A stretch of 64,000 bases of DNA from Cytophagales bacterium Alg240-R148 (lineage in GTDB: Bacteria; Bacteroidota; Bacteroidia; Cytophagales; Cyclobacteriaceae). Positions 17,576 through 25,794 of this stretch are shown here, piece after piece. Position 1 is the first letter of the stretch. Each line of letters starts with the position of its first letter. Location: contig LS999827.1 in NCBI GenBank assembly GCA_900537185.1, forward strand, positions 749,001 through 813,000, in the 5' to 3' direction. Made by a program: the position numbers and the translations under genes. Under the pieces are notes generated by a model, which saw only the letters and a program-made list of their open reading frames with translations, had not been told where the DNA came from and searched no databases.

Positions 17576-18864
17576 TTTTGTGGTTTATTTAAAGGCTTTT
17601 TTTTAATACCAGCATCCCAAACATTGCCTCCTGATAGAGACTGAATGCTGGTAGGCCCCACCGCACCAACACCTAAAAACTTAATTCTCACCCCTACTAA
17701 ATCACCTACAGGCTCTTGGTAAGAGCCTTTAAAAACAATTTGATTCCCAATATGTATGGTAACGGCTTTGTTTTCGACTACTAGTTTTATTTTTTGAAAG
17801 GTTTTAAAATGGGTAGTAAGTGCTGACAAATCCTGTTCTTTGCCACTAATATAATGGTCGTTCAACATTAGTCCAAGATCGGATGCACAACCTTTAATAG
17901 AAAAGGGGACAATCATGGCTCCCTTAGATCCTAACACAACCAACTTTACAGTTTGGCAAACCGCCCATTTATCCGACCAGATATTTTTCAGTTCTGTTTC
18001 AAAAACAAAGTTATCCGCATCGGTTCCTTCGAAAGGCTCTACATAATGGTAGGTAGAATACAATGGCGTTTTGCTTGTTTTTATTTCTTCAGAAATATCC
18101 TCTGGAAGCTGAAGAGGTGTTTTGTTCAATTCCAATTGGTACTTTGGTATTGGTTCATAATCCAATGTTGCCATCCAACCATTGGATTTGATAAATAAAT
18201 CATGCTCCACTTGTACTTGCCCATCTACTATTAACTTCGATCTAAAATAACCAGGCCAATAATAAATTCCAGTGGCTTGTTTTTGGCCTGGCCGAAGCCG
18301 TATGGTTTTGTTAGGATCCCAAAACTGTTGGATGTACAAACAATCTGATTCGACCTCTTGTAAGTCCAGATTAAACACCACCGAGTTCGGCAATCCTTCC
18401 GCCAATGGAGCACTATTAAAATGTTCGCTCCCAAATCGTACTATATTGGTTGTGGATTGTCTGGTCATTGAAAACAAGGATATAAACAGAACCGTTAAAA
18501 ATGCTGCTGTTGTAAGCACAATCCCTCGGTTGTTATTTTGTTGGGTAGGTAACTTGCTTTTGCGCTGGCTCGGGGTTGGTAAGCCTTTGGTTTTGGAAAG
18601 GCTATAACTTCTCCAATTGTCAAACCCTAAAAATTGAGACAATGCATTAAGTGTCGTTCTGCTCGGCGCACTTTTATAGGGCAACCGCCCCCAAACACGC
18701 TTCAGGGTAGTCGGGCTAAGTAAAACTCCCGTTTTTTCATACAACTGTTCACTTAAATCTTGAAAATTTTGATTGGGCCATTGTCTGGAAGGACCCCATG
18801 CCAACTGGGTCTCAATTTCAGTTAAGCAGCACACCAATAGTTTCTTATCAGCAGAAAATTCCAT
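17572..18864 (-). CDS. Membrane-tethered regulator with sugar-binding-like domain
   Basis: The product is about 430 residues from ATG 18864, or 433 from TTG 18873. The N-terminal 95 residues carry the Bacteroidota motif LSPTTLKRVWGR plus LNALSQFLGFDNW, which looks like a small cytosolic DNA-binding domain. A basic linker and one membrane helix (about 118-140) follow. The outside part has a PKD-like segment (about 150-255, with IQQFWDPN and YYWPGYFRSKL) and a LamG/DUF1080-like C-terminus (about 275-425). The layout resembles ToxR/CadC-type one-component sensors. It overlaps the Crp gene and is divergent from a secreted LamG-like gene. DNA binding is inferred. Confidence 0.75.
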   Translation of the reverse strand: MEFSADKKLLVCCLTEIETQLAWGPSRQWPNQNFQDLSEQLYEKTGVLLSPTTLKRVWGRLPYKSAPSRTTLNALSQFLGFDNWRSYSLSKTKGLPTPSQRKSKLPTQQNNNRGIVLTTAAFLTVLFISLFSMTRQSTTNIVRFGSEHFNSAPLAEGLPNSVVFNLDLQEVESDCLYIQQFWDPNKTIRLRPGQKQATGIYYWPGYFRSKLIVDGQVQVEHDLFIKSNGWMATLDYEPIPKYQLELNKTPLQLPEDISEEIKTSKTPLYSTYHYVEPFEGTDADNFVFETELKNIWSDKWAVCQTVKLVVLGSKGAMIVPFSIKGCASDLGLMLNDHYISGKEQDLSALTTHFKTFQKIKLVVENKAVTIHIGNQIVFKGSYQEPVGDLVGVRIKFLGVGAVGPTSIQSLSGGNVWDAGIKKKPLNKPQN

Positions 18865-18906
18865 AAACCCCAATCACGTTAAAATATTTAAAATGAACAA
18901 CATTGT

Positions 18907-18925
18907 ACCAACTTGCACCAACTTG
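18907..18925. promoter_or_regulatory. Tandem repeat ACCAACTTG in a divergent promoter region
   Basis: ACCAACTTG occurs at 18907-18915 and 18917-18925, a 10-bp period close to one DNA turn. It lies between the membrane-tethered regulator gene and the divergent LamG-like gene, so it could be a binding site for that regulator. Confidence 0.35.
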
Positions 18926-18980
18926 TTTCTCTTTTTACTCTGTATTGTTCGTCCTTGTACACACATCAAATACTACGACT

Positions 18981-20081
18981 ATGTGGAAAAGGTCCATCTT
19001 CTTATTACTTATCTCCAACGCAATCTACGCACAGGAGTTGTTCCCACTGAACAGCAACGTTTGGAACATTGACGCAAAATCTCATACCATTGAAACACAT
19101 GCCCAGCAACCAGCCATTTTAATCGAACAAGGGTACGCCACTTTAAAAGACAGGACTTTTAAAAATGGTACTATAGAGCTGGATGTATTTCTTAAAAAAG
19201 AACAGGGTTTTCCTGGGGTTTACTTCAGGCAAAAACAAGGACAATCCGAAGGTTTTTACTTGAGGCCCCACCTTCCAGGAAAACCAGATGCCACACAGGC
19301 TATTTCAGTTTACAATGGGCTCGCCTCGTGGCAAATATATTTCGGACCAACTTATTCGTTCGCCTATGACTTTGAATACGACCGATGGACCCATGTAAAA
19401 CTAGTAGTAAACGGGCACAAAGCACAGGTGTTTTTAGACCATGCAACAGCACCCCATTTATCTTGGTATTTAAAACACACTCCTCAAGCAGGTGCCATTA
19501 GCCTTGGAGGTGGTGGTGCTGCAATGCACTATGCCAATTTTACAATATCCTCTGATTCAAGCCTAGTCCAATTTAATCCAATAATAGAAAAGGCCAGAAC
19601 CAACACCATTCAAGAATGGACTGTTTCTAACAAATTCTACGAAGCAGTACTAAAGAATAAGAACCGATTGGATTCTCTGCTACTATCTGCCAAATGGGAG
19701 CACGAACTAAAAGCTGATGGTACCGGCATTGCCGATCTTTCAAAGGTTGTGCAACGCTATGAAGGACAAGGCAACACTGTTTTGGTGCGGTGCCGTATAA
19801 ATTCTTCAACCTCCCAAACTAAATTATTTCATTTTGGTTACAGCGACCGGGTAGTGGTACTCCTCAATGGCCAACCTTTGTACCAAGGCAACAACCAATA
19901 TAGGTCGAGAGACTATCGATTTTTAGGTACAATAGGCCTTTTTGATGCGGTATACCTCCCATTACAAAAGGGAGCCAACGAATTGATACTAGCCGTATCA
20001 GAAGATTTTGGAGGTTGGGGAATAATAGGGAAACTCGACAATGAACACAACACCACCATATTGGAGACTATGGAGAAATAA
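18981..20081 (+). CDS. Secreted LamG/DUF1080-like protein
   Basis: The product is about 366 residues from ATG 18981, chosen because it gives a signal peptide (MWKRSIFLLL to IYAQ); the in-frame start at 18903 adds 26 residues. Residues about 15-190 form a concanavalin/LamG-like sandwich of the DUF1080 type (FKNGTIELDVFL, PGVYFRQ, RWTHVKLVVNG). The C-terminal half is a second beta-rich domain. It probably binds or acts on carbohydrate outside the cytoplasm. It is transcribed away from the membrane-tethered regulator, which has a similar C-terminal domain. Confidence 0.75.
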   Translation: MWKRSIFLLLISNAIYAQELFPLNSNVWNIDAKSHTIETHAQQPAILIEQGYATLKDRTFKNGTIELDVFLKKEQGFPGVYFRQKQGQSEGFYLRPHLPGKPDATQAISVYNGLASWQIYFGPTYSFAYDFEYDRWTHVKLVVNGHKAQVFLDHATAPHLSWYLKHTPQAGAISLGGGGAAMHYANFTISSDSSLVQFNPIIEKARTNTIQEWTVSNKFYEAVLKNKNRLDSLLLSAKWEHELKADGTGIADLSKVVQRYEGQGNTVLVRCRINSSTSQTKLFHFGYSDRVVVLLNGQPLYQGNNQYRSRDYRFLGTIGLFDAVYLPLQKGANELILAVSEDFGGWGIIGKLDNEHNTTILETMEK

Positions 20082-20190
20082 AAGATCCAAAAACAAGATA
20101 CTGGGGGCTTGCTCCTAATAAACTACCCGGTGATCTTCTAATGGTAGTTAAAAATTTCGGAAAATTAATACCAAGAGAATCATTTGTTTT

Positions 20191-20246
20191 GGATATTGCT
20201 TAAAAGTTGTTCGGATCCAACATATTTTAAGCAATACCCCTTTTTT
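20191..20246 (+). terminator. Long hairpin followed by T-run
   Basis: Arms TATTGCTTAAAA (20194-20205) and TTTTAAGCAATA (20225-20236) are perfect, with an inner GTTG/CAAC extension, and CCCCTTTTTT follows. It could end the LamG gene, but it stands only about 10 bp before the next start codon, so an attenuator or a remnant repeat is also possible. Confidence 0.5.
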
Positions 20247-20256
20247 GATTGATTCT

Positions 20257-20730
20257 ATGAAACAAACCCGCAACCTACCAGACCATTCTCTCAACATAAC
20301 AACAGACAAAAAGAAGCTGGATGTAAACTATGTCCATCGCTATCTTAGCGAGCAATCCTATTGGTCCAAAGGAATTCCACTTCAAACCGTCATTCAATCG
20401 ATCCGACATTCCTATGCTTTTGGTCTTTTTTTGGAAGAAAAGCAGATTGGTTTTGCTAGAGTAATTACTGATTACAGCACTTTTGCTTACCTAGCCGATG
20501 TATTTGTTGACAAACACTACCAGAACCAAGGGCTTGGTAAAACATTGGTGCAACATATATTGAATGACAATAAACTTCAAGGCATTCGAAGGTGGATGTT
20601 GATGACTCTAGATGCCCAATCGCTCTATACTAAAATGGGCTTCGATTCTTTGGCCCACCCAGAAAGAGCCATGGAAATTACTAAACCAAACATTTACAAC
20701 AACCCTGAAAAGTATGGCCTTCCAAGTTAA
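20257..20730 (+). CDS. GNAT-family N-acetyltransferase
   Basis: The product is about 157 residues from ATG 20257; TTG 20245 is also in frame. It has the GNAT acetyl-CoA motif: DVFVDKHYQNQGLGKTLV matches the V-x-x-x-x-R/Q-x-x-G-x-G/A pattern, followed by a Lys-rich helix and ARVITD-type beta strands before it. The acceptor is unknown. The next acetyltransferase gene overlaps its 3' end by 17 bp, so the two are translated from one message. Confidence 0.85.
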   Translation: MKQTRNLPDHSLNITTDKKKLDVNYVHRYLSEQSYWSKGIPLQTVIQSIRHSYAFGLFLEEKQIGFARVITDYSTFAYLADVFVDKHYQNQGLGKTLVQHILNDNKLQGIRRWMLMTLDAQSLYTKMGFDSLAHPERAMEITKPNIYNNPEKYGLPS

Positions 20731-21178
20731 ACCCGTACAAACAAAAGATCTTCCGTTGTTAAATGAAATTGCATTTCTAGCCAAACAACATTGGGGCTAC
20801 CCAGAAGAGTGGATGGCCTTGTGGAAAGAAGACCTTACAATACATGCAACCCACATAAAAAAACAGGGTGCACTTGGTCTTTGGGATGGTTCTATTTTGG
20901 TTGGCTTTACAATAGGCAACCAACGGCTCCATGTATTGGAAATTGAACACCTATGGGTACGCCCAAAATACTTCGGAAAAGGTGCAGGACGTACTTTGTT
21001 GCAAACATTAATACAATTGTACCAACAGGTAGAACAAGTTCAAGTGGTATCTGACCCCAACGCACAGGGGTTTTATGAAAAACAAGGTTTTAAAAAAATA
21101 CAGGATGTAGATGGATGGCCAAAAGGCAGAAAACTTCCCGTACTGCAATTGACTTTGGCAGCCATAAAAACACAGTAA
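20714..21178 (+). CDS. GNAT-family N-acetyltransferase
   Basis: The 154-residue protein starts at ATG 20714 (MAFQVKPVQ), inside the end of the previous gene. The family motif is clear in HLWVRPKYFGKGAGRTLL, followed by ANAQGFYEKQGF-like C-terminal elements (PNAQGFYEKQGF). It differs in sequence from its neighbour, so it is a distant paralogue rather than a recent copy. The substrate is unknown. Co-transcription with the first acetyltransferase is likely. Confidence 0.84.
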   Translation: MAFQVKPVQTKDLPLLNEIAFLAKQHWGYPEEWMALWKEDLTIHATHIKKQGALGLWDGSILVGFTIGNQRLHVLEIEHLWVRPKYFGKGAGRTLLQTLIQLYQQVEQVQVVSDPNAQGFYEKQGFKKIQDVDGWPKGRKLPVLQLTLAAIKTQ

Positions 21179-21280
21179 AAAACAATTTCCTTTTTATTAA
21201 AAACAAAATCATCCCTACATTACAGGAGGGTTTCAATGATTTCTAGTGTATTTAATACGAGTTGAATGCTAAACAATGCT

Positions 21281-21341
21281 AAAGACCCATTGCTCGGTTA
21301 TCAAAATATATTCTGGCGAATAATGCGATGGGTCTTTTGTT
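21281..21341 (+). terminator. Probable terminator with long loop
   Basis: AAAGACCCAT (21281-21290) pairs perfectly with ATGGGTCTTT (21328-21337), followed by TGTTTTT. The 37-base loop is long. It lies between convergent genes and could act for the acetyltransferase pair. Just before it, AATGCTAAA is repeated at 21265 and 21275. Confidence 0.5.
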
Positions 21342-21357
21342 TTTAACCGCATCGCTA

Positions 21358-22986
21358 TCAGTACCCCTTTCCGAGCACCATGCTTTTTCCCATTGGCCGA
21401 CAATCCGACATATTAATTTTATTGGTAGGAATAGAATCTTTTAACAACAACAAGGTGGAACAATGCACTTCGTTTTCATGTAAAAAAGAATCTGATGGGT
21501 TTACAAATTTAATCAACACATGGTGTACATCGTACGTTACATTTTGCAACAAAGGGTTGGCCAATCGGACTAAAAACCAATCAATATCTACTTCTCCATC
21601 TAAGGTTACTACTTTTATTCGATTCTTAATGTGGCCCTTTGACTCTATCATTAAGGATTTAAATTTTAGGTTTTCCTCCGCTGGGTAAATTACAAGCCTT
21701 TTCAGTACATGGTTTTGAGGGATGATGTAATTATTGGTCAAGAACTGTGGAACAAACTTTAACCCTTTCCAGTTAAAATGAATTTTTCTCCAATGCCCTT
21801 GAAACAAATCCAAATTACTGAAACTACTGATGTAAAAAAGTATCAAAATTCCGTTGAACAACAGTGAAGTGAAAAATGACCGATTGGCAACAGAAGTGCC
21901 CAATTGCACCACATTTATTGTATACCCACCCAAAAAAATTATTACCAAACCAATGGACAAATAAAGTTTGTGTTTTTCATGTTCGTACAATACTCGAAAA
22001 TCAAAATGAGGTGAATTGTTAATCGCATTGTTAATTAATAGGAGCCAAATCTGGATCATTACAACAAAGGATAAATAGAACAACATCCATTGCCCTTCAA
22101 ATAAAAGAAAGTCAAAAAGCCCATGGGCAAAGGAACCAATCAAAATAAAAACAGGGATTCTCCACCACTGCTTGAACCCTGGCCTGTACCTGTATAAAAC
22201 TACGCCATAAATGCACAGCGAAGCAAATACCATATGTCCAACAGCCGAAGTTACCCCCCTACCTGTTACTGTTAATCCAGCTAAGTCTTTTAAGTACAAA
22301 AGGTTTTCAATGAACCCAAAACCCAAAGCACTAATGCAGGCATAGTAGATTAAATCAAAAGGCTCATCTACTTCCTTCGTGCAAACAATTACCACCACTA
22401 CCGGTAGCAATTTAATTGTCTCTTCCACCAAACCAATTCCCAAAGCACTTGCAACAAAAAGCTTATACAACCAGTTGCCTTCGTATTGGATATGCAAACT
22501 TCCGTTGACCCAGTCTGAAAGTGGAAAAGTCAATAATGTACTGGCCATTGCCACCAGCAAAATAAGCAAGGTTATTGATGTTTTTTCGGTACTAAAAAAA
22601 TCTAATTTGCGGATGTAGATGTACCAGTTGATTAAAATAAGCAAAGCACCTAATGCTCCAACTAAGTTGATATTGGTAAGCACGTACAGAGCTTTATAGG
22701 TATAGTACCAGAACAGTTGATCGCTTTCTAGGTAGGCCCTCACCTGGTCCATTGATATTAAGCTGATGTTGAATATTTTTAAACTGAATGGAGTATCATC
22801 AAAAAAAATATTACAAAACAACAAACAGCTGAACAGCAACAATAAATTGACAATCAGAACTTTAAAAATTGTTTGATCAAAAAAAAGGTGTTTGTTCCTA
22901 CTCTGTTTGTATTTTTTATAAACAAACACTCCTAGTAATAAAAATAAAGCCGCAAATATACCGACAACTAAGCCTTCAAGATTCAT
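21358..22986 (-). CDS. PrsW-type intramembrane metalloprotease with extra C-terminal domain
   Basis: The 542-residue membrane protein has at least ten hydrophobic helices in its first 400 residues. It carries PrsW/CPBP-type catalytic motifs: EETIK (Glu188, Glu189, Lys192), FIEN (Glu227, Asn228), GHMVF (His251) and AHGLFD (His288, Asp292). PrsW proteins cut membrane-anchored anti-sigma factors in site-1 proteolysis. Residues from about 410 to 542 form a soluble, charged domain that standard PrsW lacks. The window has two ECF sigma loci, but none next to this gene, so any link is speculative. Confidence 0.83.
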   Translation of the reverse strand: MNLEGLVVGIFAALFLLLGVFVYKKYKQSRNKHLFFDQTIFKVLIVNLLLLFSCLLFCNIFFDDTPFSLKIFNISLISMDQVRAYLESDQLFWYYTYKALYVLTNINLVGALGALLILINWYIYIRKLDFFSTEKTSITLLILLVAMASTLLTFPLSDWVNGSLHIQYEGNWLYKLFVASALGIGLVEETIKLLPVVVVIVCTKEVDEPFDLIYYACISALGFGFIENLLYLKDLAGLTVTGRGVTSAVGHMVFASLCIYGVVLYRYRPGFKQWWRIPVFILIGSFAHGLFDFLLFEGQWMLFYLSFVVMIQIWLLLINNAINNSPHFDFRVLYEHEKHKLYLSIGLVIIFLGGYTINVVQLGTSVANRSFFTSLLFNGILILFYISSFSNLDLFQGHWRKIHFNWKGLKFVPQFLTNNYIIPQNHVLKRLVIYPAEENLKFKSLMIESKGHIKNRIKVVTLDGEVDIDWFLVRLANPLLQNVTYDVHHVLIKFVNPSDSFLHENEVHCSTLLLLKDSIPTNKINMSDCRPMGKSMVLGKGY

Positions 22987-22998
22987 GCGGCAATATAG

Positions 22999-23757
22999 TC
23001 AAAATGCGCTATGTTTACCATTCGGTCCGATCCGGTAGTTATGCATTGTGCATTGTTTTTTAAAACCCAACTGTTCGTAGAGGCCCACCGCCATGTCAGA
23101 TGCTTGTAAGGTGATCCAATCTACCCCTTGGTTACTTGCCAAGTTCAGTAAGTGCACCATCATTTTTTTAGCCAATCCCTGTCTTCTAAAATCAGGATGC
23201 ACCCCAACCATATGAATCCCTGCGGTATTTTCTGTTGCATGTAACAATCCTGTAGCTACCACCTGCCCTTTGCGTTTGCCCTGTACCAGTAACGTTGTGT
23301 TGGATCCTAGCAATACCGATGCCACATCTGGATCGATAGAATACCCGAAAGCCAAGCTTGCAACTTGGGCAAATTCCAAAACTTCTTCCTTGGTTCTTAC
23401 AATAACAATTTCCAAATCCGCCCCCTTCAATTCGGTCTTGTTTGCTGCTCGAATCATGGCCGTTTGTTGGAACAATTCAGGAATGTTTTGTTTTTTTAAA
23501 ACAGAAAGCAACGGATCGTTTTGTACAAGTGGCAACACCATATGCCTTTCTTCTCTTTGAAGGTTGGCAATCATCTGGTGGAGATTTTTGGAATTTATAC
23601 TTGTGCCTATTGGTTGCCAAAACCTATTGGGCCATTGTCCTTTTGTAGCATAAACATATTGGAACCCTAATTCGGTTTGGAATAAGTGGTTGTCTCTTCC
23701 TATGGTTTCCCATAAGTCGTACAGGTTCCGTAAATTAGTTTTCTCTAAAACATTCAT
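22999..23757 (-). CDS. GNAT-family N-acetyltransferase
   Basis: The 252-residue protein has an N-terminal domain of about 110 residues and a C-terminal GNAT domain with HMVGVHPDFRRQGLAKKMM (acetyl-CoA loop) and LYEQLGFKK near the end. This layout is like that of two-lobed acetyltransferases. It overlaps the small DMT transporter gene upstream by 4 bp (ATGA), which suggests a shared message. The substrate is unknown. Confidence 0.85.
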   Translation of the reverse strand: MNVLEKTNLRNLYDLWETIGRDNHLFQTELGFQYVYATKGQWPNRFWQPIGTSINSKNLHQMIANLQREERHMVLPLVQNDPLLSVLKKQNIPELFQQTAMIRAANKTELKGADLEIVIVRTKEEVLEFAQVASLAFGYSIDPDVASVLLGSNTTLLVQGKRKGQVVATGLLHATENTAGIHMVGVHPDFRRQGLAKKMMVHLLNLASNQGVDWITLQASDMAVGLYEQLGFKKQCTMHNYRIGPNGKHSAF

Positions 23758-24203
23758 TTTTTGAAATTAATTAAAACAACCCCTAAAATTAAAGACAGCA
23801 ACCCGAACACTCTATAACTATTGATTGGTTCTTTAGGGAAATTGAACCAACCAAAATGACCTGCCACAAACGCCAACAATAGCTGGCCGGCTAGACCTAC
23901 AGAAATCATGGTGGAAACACCTAGTTTAGGTATGGCATAAAAATACATGCTGATGCCTACAACACTACAAATTGCTCCAGCAAACCAAAGGTAGGTTGGA
24001 ACATGTTGTACCATTTGTTTGTTTGGAAAGGATCGAAAAGCAAGCAGGTAGCCTAATACCAAAAAGGCCCCTATACAATACGAAATAAAAGTTGCCCACA
24101 GTGGGTTGTGTAACAACACCCCCAACCTAGAGTTCAACGCTCCTTGCATTGCAAGCAATGCACCACCCAAACAAGCCAATAATTGCCAATAATAACTGTT
24201 CAT
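23754..24203 (-). CDS. Small DMT-family transporter (YdcZ/DUF606 type)
   Basis: The 149-residue protein has five hydrophobic helices at about 4-22, 34-53, 68-86, 95-114 and 126-146. The N-terminus LACLGGALLAMQGALNSRLG is the hallmark of the YdcZ family of short drug/metabolite exporters, which work as dimers. The size is normal for the family. Its cargo is not known. It is coupled by a 4-bp overlap to an acetyltransferase gene. Confidence 0.82.
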   Translation of the reverse strand: MNSYYWQLLACLGGALLAMQGALNSRLGVLLHNPLWATFISYCIGAFLVLGYLLAFRSFPNKQMVQHVPTYLWFAGAICSVVGISMYFYAIPKLGVSTMISVGLAGQLLLAFVAGHFGWFNFPKEPINSYRVFGLLSLILGVVLINFKK

Positions 24204-24255
24204 GTAACAAACATAGACAGCCTCCTGTCTATTATCATTTACATAGGTTGATGGT

Positions 24256-24855
24256 TTATAAAAGTTTTCTTATCCTACTAAGCTGGGTGGGTGTAATTCC
24301 CAAATGAGACGCTATGTGGTACTGGGCAATTCTTTGTTCTAAGCCTGGATAGTCTTCTAAAAAAGTAACATACCGTTTGGTTGCATCATCTAAAACCAGA
24401 GCAATTTCTCTTTTTTCTTTGTTTACAACCCAGTGCTCCTCTAAGTAATTAAGGTAAAAATTTTTAAACCCTTCACTGCTGTGGACCAATTGGTAGTATT
24501 TCTTAAAGGGGATATGGACCACAGTAGTATCTTCTAATGCCTGTATGAAAAAAAAGTTTTGCTCTTCTTTCATTAACGCAACTATGGAAGCTGCAAAACC
24601 ACCTTCTGTAAAAAATATTTTATTGTATTCCTTTCCATCCGCACCAATTACATAGGCCCGAAGTACTCCCTTTAAAACAAAATGAATATTTCTGGGCTTA
24701 TCCCCTGATTTAATTAGGTATTCCTTATTGCGCACGACAGCTATTTCCAGTTCACTAGCCAAAGAAAGCCAATCTTCGGAGTCTACAGGCCCATATTTTT
24801 CAATACTTCTTCTAAGAACATCCAATGGTGTTACCACCTCATTTAATTCATTCAT
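24256..24855 (-). CDS. Crp/Fnr-family transcriptional regulator
   Basis: The product is about 199 residues from ATG 24855 (MNELNEVV). I prefer this start because it forms an ATGA overlap with the stop of the upstream lipoprotein gene; the longer form from 24906 begins with an implausible Cys-rich sequence from that gene. It has a cyclic-nucleotide-binding-type domain (about 25-140, with FVLKGVLRAYVIGADGKE) and a C-terminal helix-turn-helix (ASHLGITPTQLSRIRK). It is not similar enough to the other Crp-like protein here to be a recent duplicate. Confidence 0.87.
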   Translation of the reverse strand: MNELNEVVTPLDVLRRSIEKYGPVDSEDWLSLASELEIAVVRNKEYLIKSGDKPRNIHFVLKGVLRAYVIGADGKEYNKIFFTEGGFAASIVALMKEEQNFFFIQALEDTTVVHIPFKKYYQLVHSSEGFKNFYLNYLEEHWVVNKEKREIALVLDDATKRYVTFLEDYPGLEQRIAQYHIASHLGITPTQLSRIRKLL

Positions 24856-25619
24856 TTCTCTCCGTATACTTGCACCACATCCGAAACATCTTCGTATTTT
24901 GGCCAACTTTTTGGTCGTTCATAGTCTAGCCCTGACTTCATTACTTTGGCATCCAAATGGTTGGTTTTGATATCGCCCCAAGTAGTGTCTTTCCAATATT
25001 GTTTATCCAGCTCTAACAACTTTACCCCTTTCATTTTTCCAGATACTGCTTTCCCGGTTAATGGCCACCAAAGACTTTCTGTTTCCCTATCCCATAAAAT
25101 AAAGCCATCCAAACCATTCCAAACTTCTGGGTCGTAATAGGTATAACCACTCAGGGCAAAAGTAAACTCCTTGTTGGCGTATTTCCGTTCATAAATTGCT
25201 CCTAAATCTGCAAGTACACAATAGGCCGCCATGATTGGAAAACCATCCAAACGGTCGTTTACAACTTCGTGTCGGGTTAGGTCTTTTACAGCATATGCTT
25301 TTGTTTCGGTGTTGCCAAGAGCCAACAAAAAACGAGCAGAATCTGGCCAAATTGAAGCAGCTTCAGTTACAGAATAAAACTCCGGTTCTAATAAAGCCGG
25401 GAATTGTTCCCTTCCAATGCCATAATGAAATTGTTCATCTTTTAACGCATAATCGGTAATATCAAAATGCATGCGCTCTTCTTCCCCACCATACAACCAC
25501 TGCTTGCCATCCTTTTCTATAAATTTATTGTTTTCAATTGCAACGGGGCGGCCCTTTTTTTCAGAACCAGCACAGCTAAGCAATAGTACAACCAAACTAA
25601 TGATGCTTGTCTTTTTCAT
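24852..25619 (-). CDS. Hypothetical lipoprotein
   Basis: The 255-residue product has a lipobox (LLLSCAGSE, Cys16). The mature part contains IENNKFIEKDGKQWLYGGEEERMHFDI and a C-terminal region with WPLTGKAVSG and KTNHLDAKVMKSGLDYERP. I recall similar proteins in other Bacteroidota but no named domain. It is coupled to a Crp-like regulator gene by a 4-bp overlap. A cluster of ATTGGC half-sites lies about 65 bp upstream, between it and the divergent acyltransferase gene. Confidence 0.7.
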   Translation of the reverse strand: MKKTSIISLVVLLLSCAGSEKKGRPVAIENNKFIEKDGKQWLYGGEEERMHFDITDYALKDEQFHYGIGREQFPALLEPEFYSVTEAASIWPDSARFLLALGNTETKAYAVKDLTRHEVVNDRLDGFPIMAAYCVLADLGAIYERKYANKEFTFALSGYTYYDPEVWNGLDGFILWDRETESLWWPLTGKAVSGKMKGVKLLELDKQYWKDTTWGDIKTNHLDAKVMKSGLDYERPKSWPKYEDVSDVVQVYGEK

Positions 25620-25684
25620 AGGAACAATTTAAACATTTTTTACCTTCTCAAAAACCTTCTTAATTGGTTTCCTTTTCTTATGCG

Positions 25685-25712
25685 GCCAATTATTGGCTGA
25701 ACCAGCCAATAA
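25685..25712. promoter_or_regulatory. Cluster of ATTGGC half-sites in a divergent region
   Basis: GCCAAT (25685-25690), ATTGGC (25692-25697) and GCCAAT (25705-25710) lie together. The last two are the core of a perfect inverted repeat with 10-bp arms (25690-25699 and 25703-25712) and a 3-base centre. It stands between a divergent lipoprotein-Crp pair and an acyltransferase gene, and is a good candidate operator. Confidence 0.45.
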
Positions 25713-25794
25713 AATTAATTAGTACACATAAAAAAACGACCAAGGCCTGCCTCAAAAGTATTTTTCTAATTATTTTTACGCAAAATAAGTGTAA

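Noticed and set aside
20612-20713. Longer N-terminus for the second acetyltransferase (start 20612)
   Set aside because: It would overlap the first acetyltransferase by about 120 bp and adds residues before the normal family start; ATG 20714 fits better.
24856-24906. Longer N-terminus for the second Crp-like protein with CFGCGAS cysteines, suggestive of an Fnr cluster
   Set aside because: The extension is out-of-frame sequence of the upstream lipoprotein gene; the ATGA overlap at 24852-24855 marks the start.
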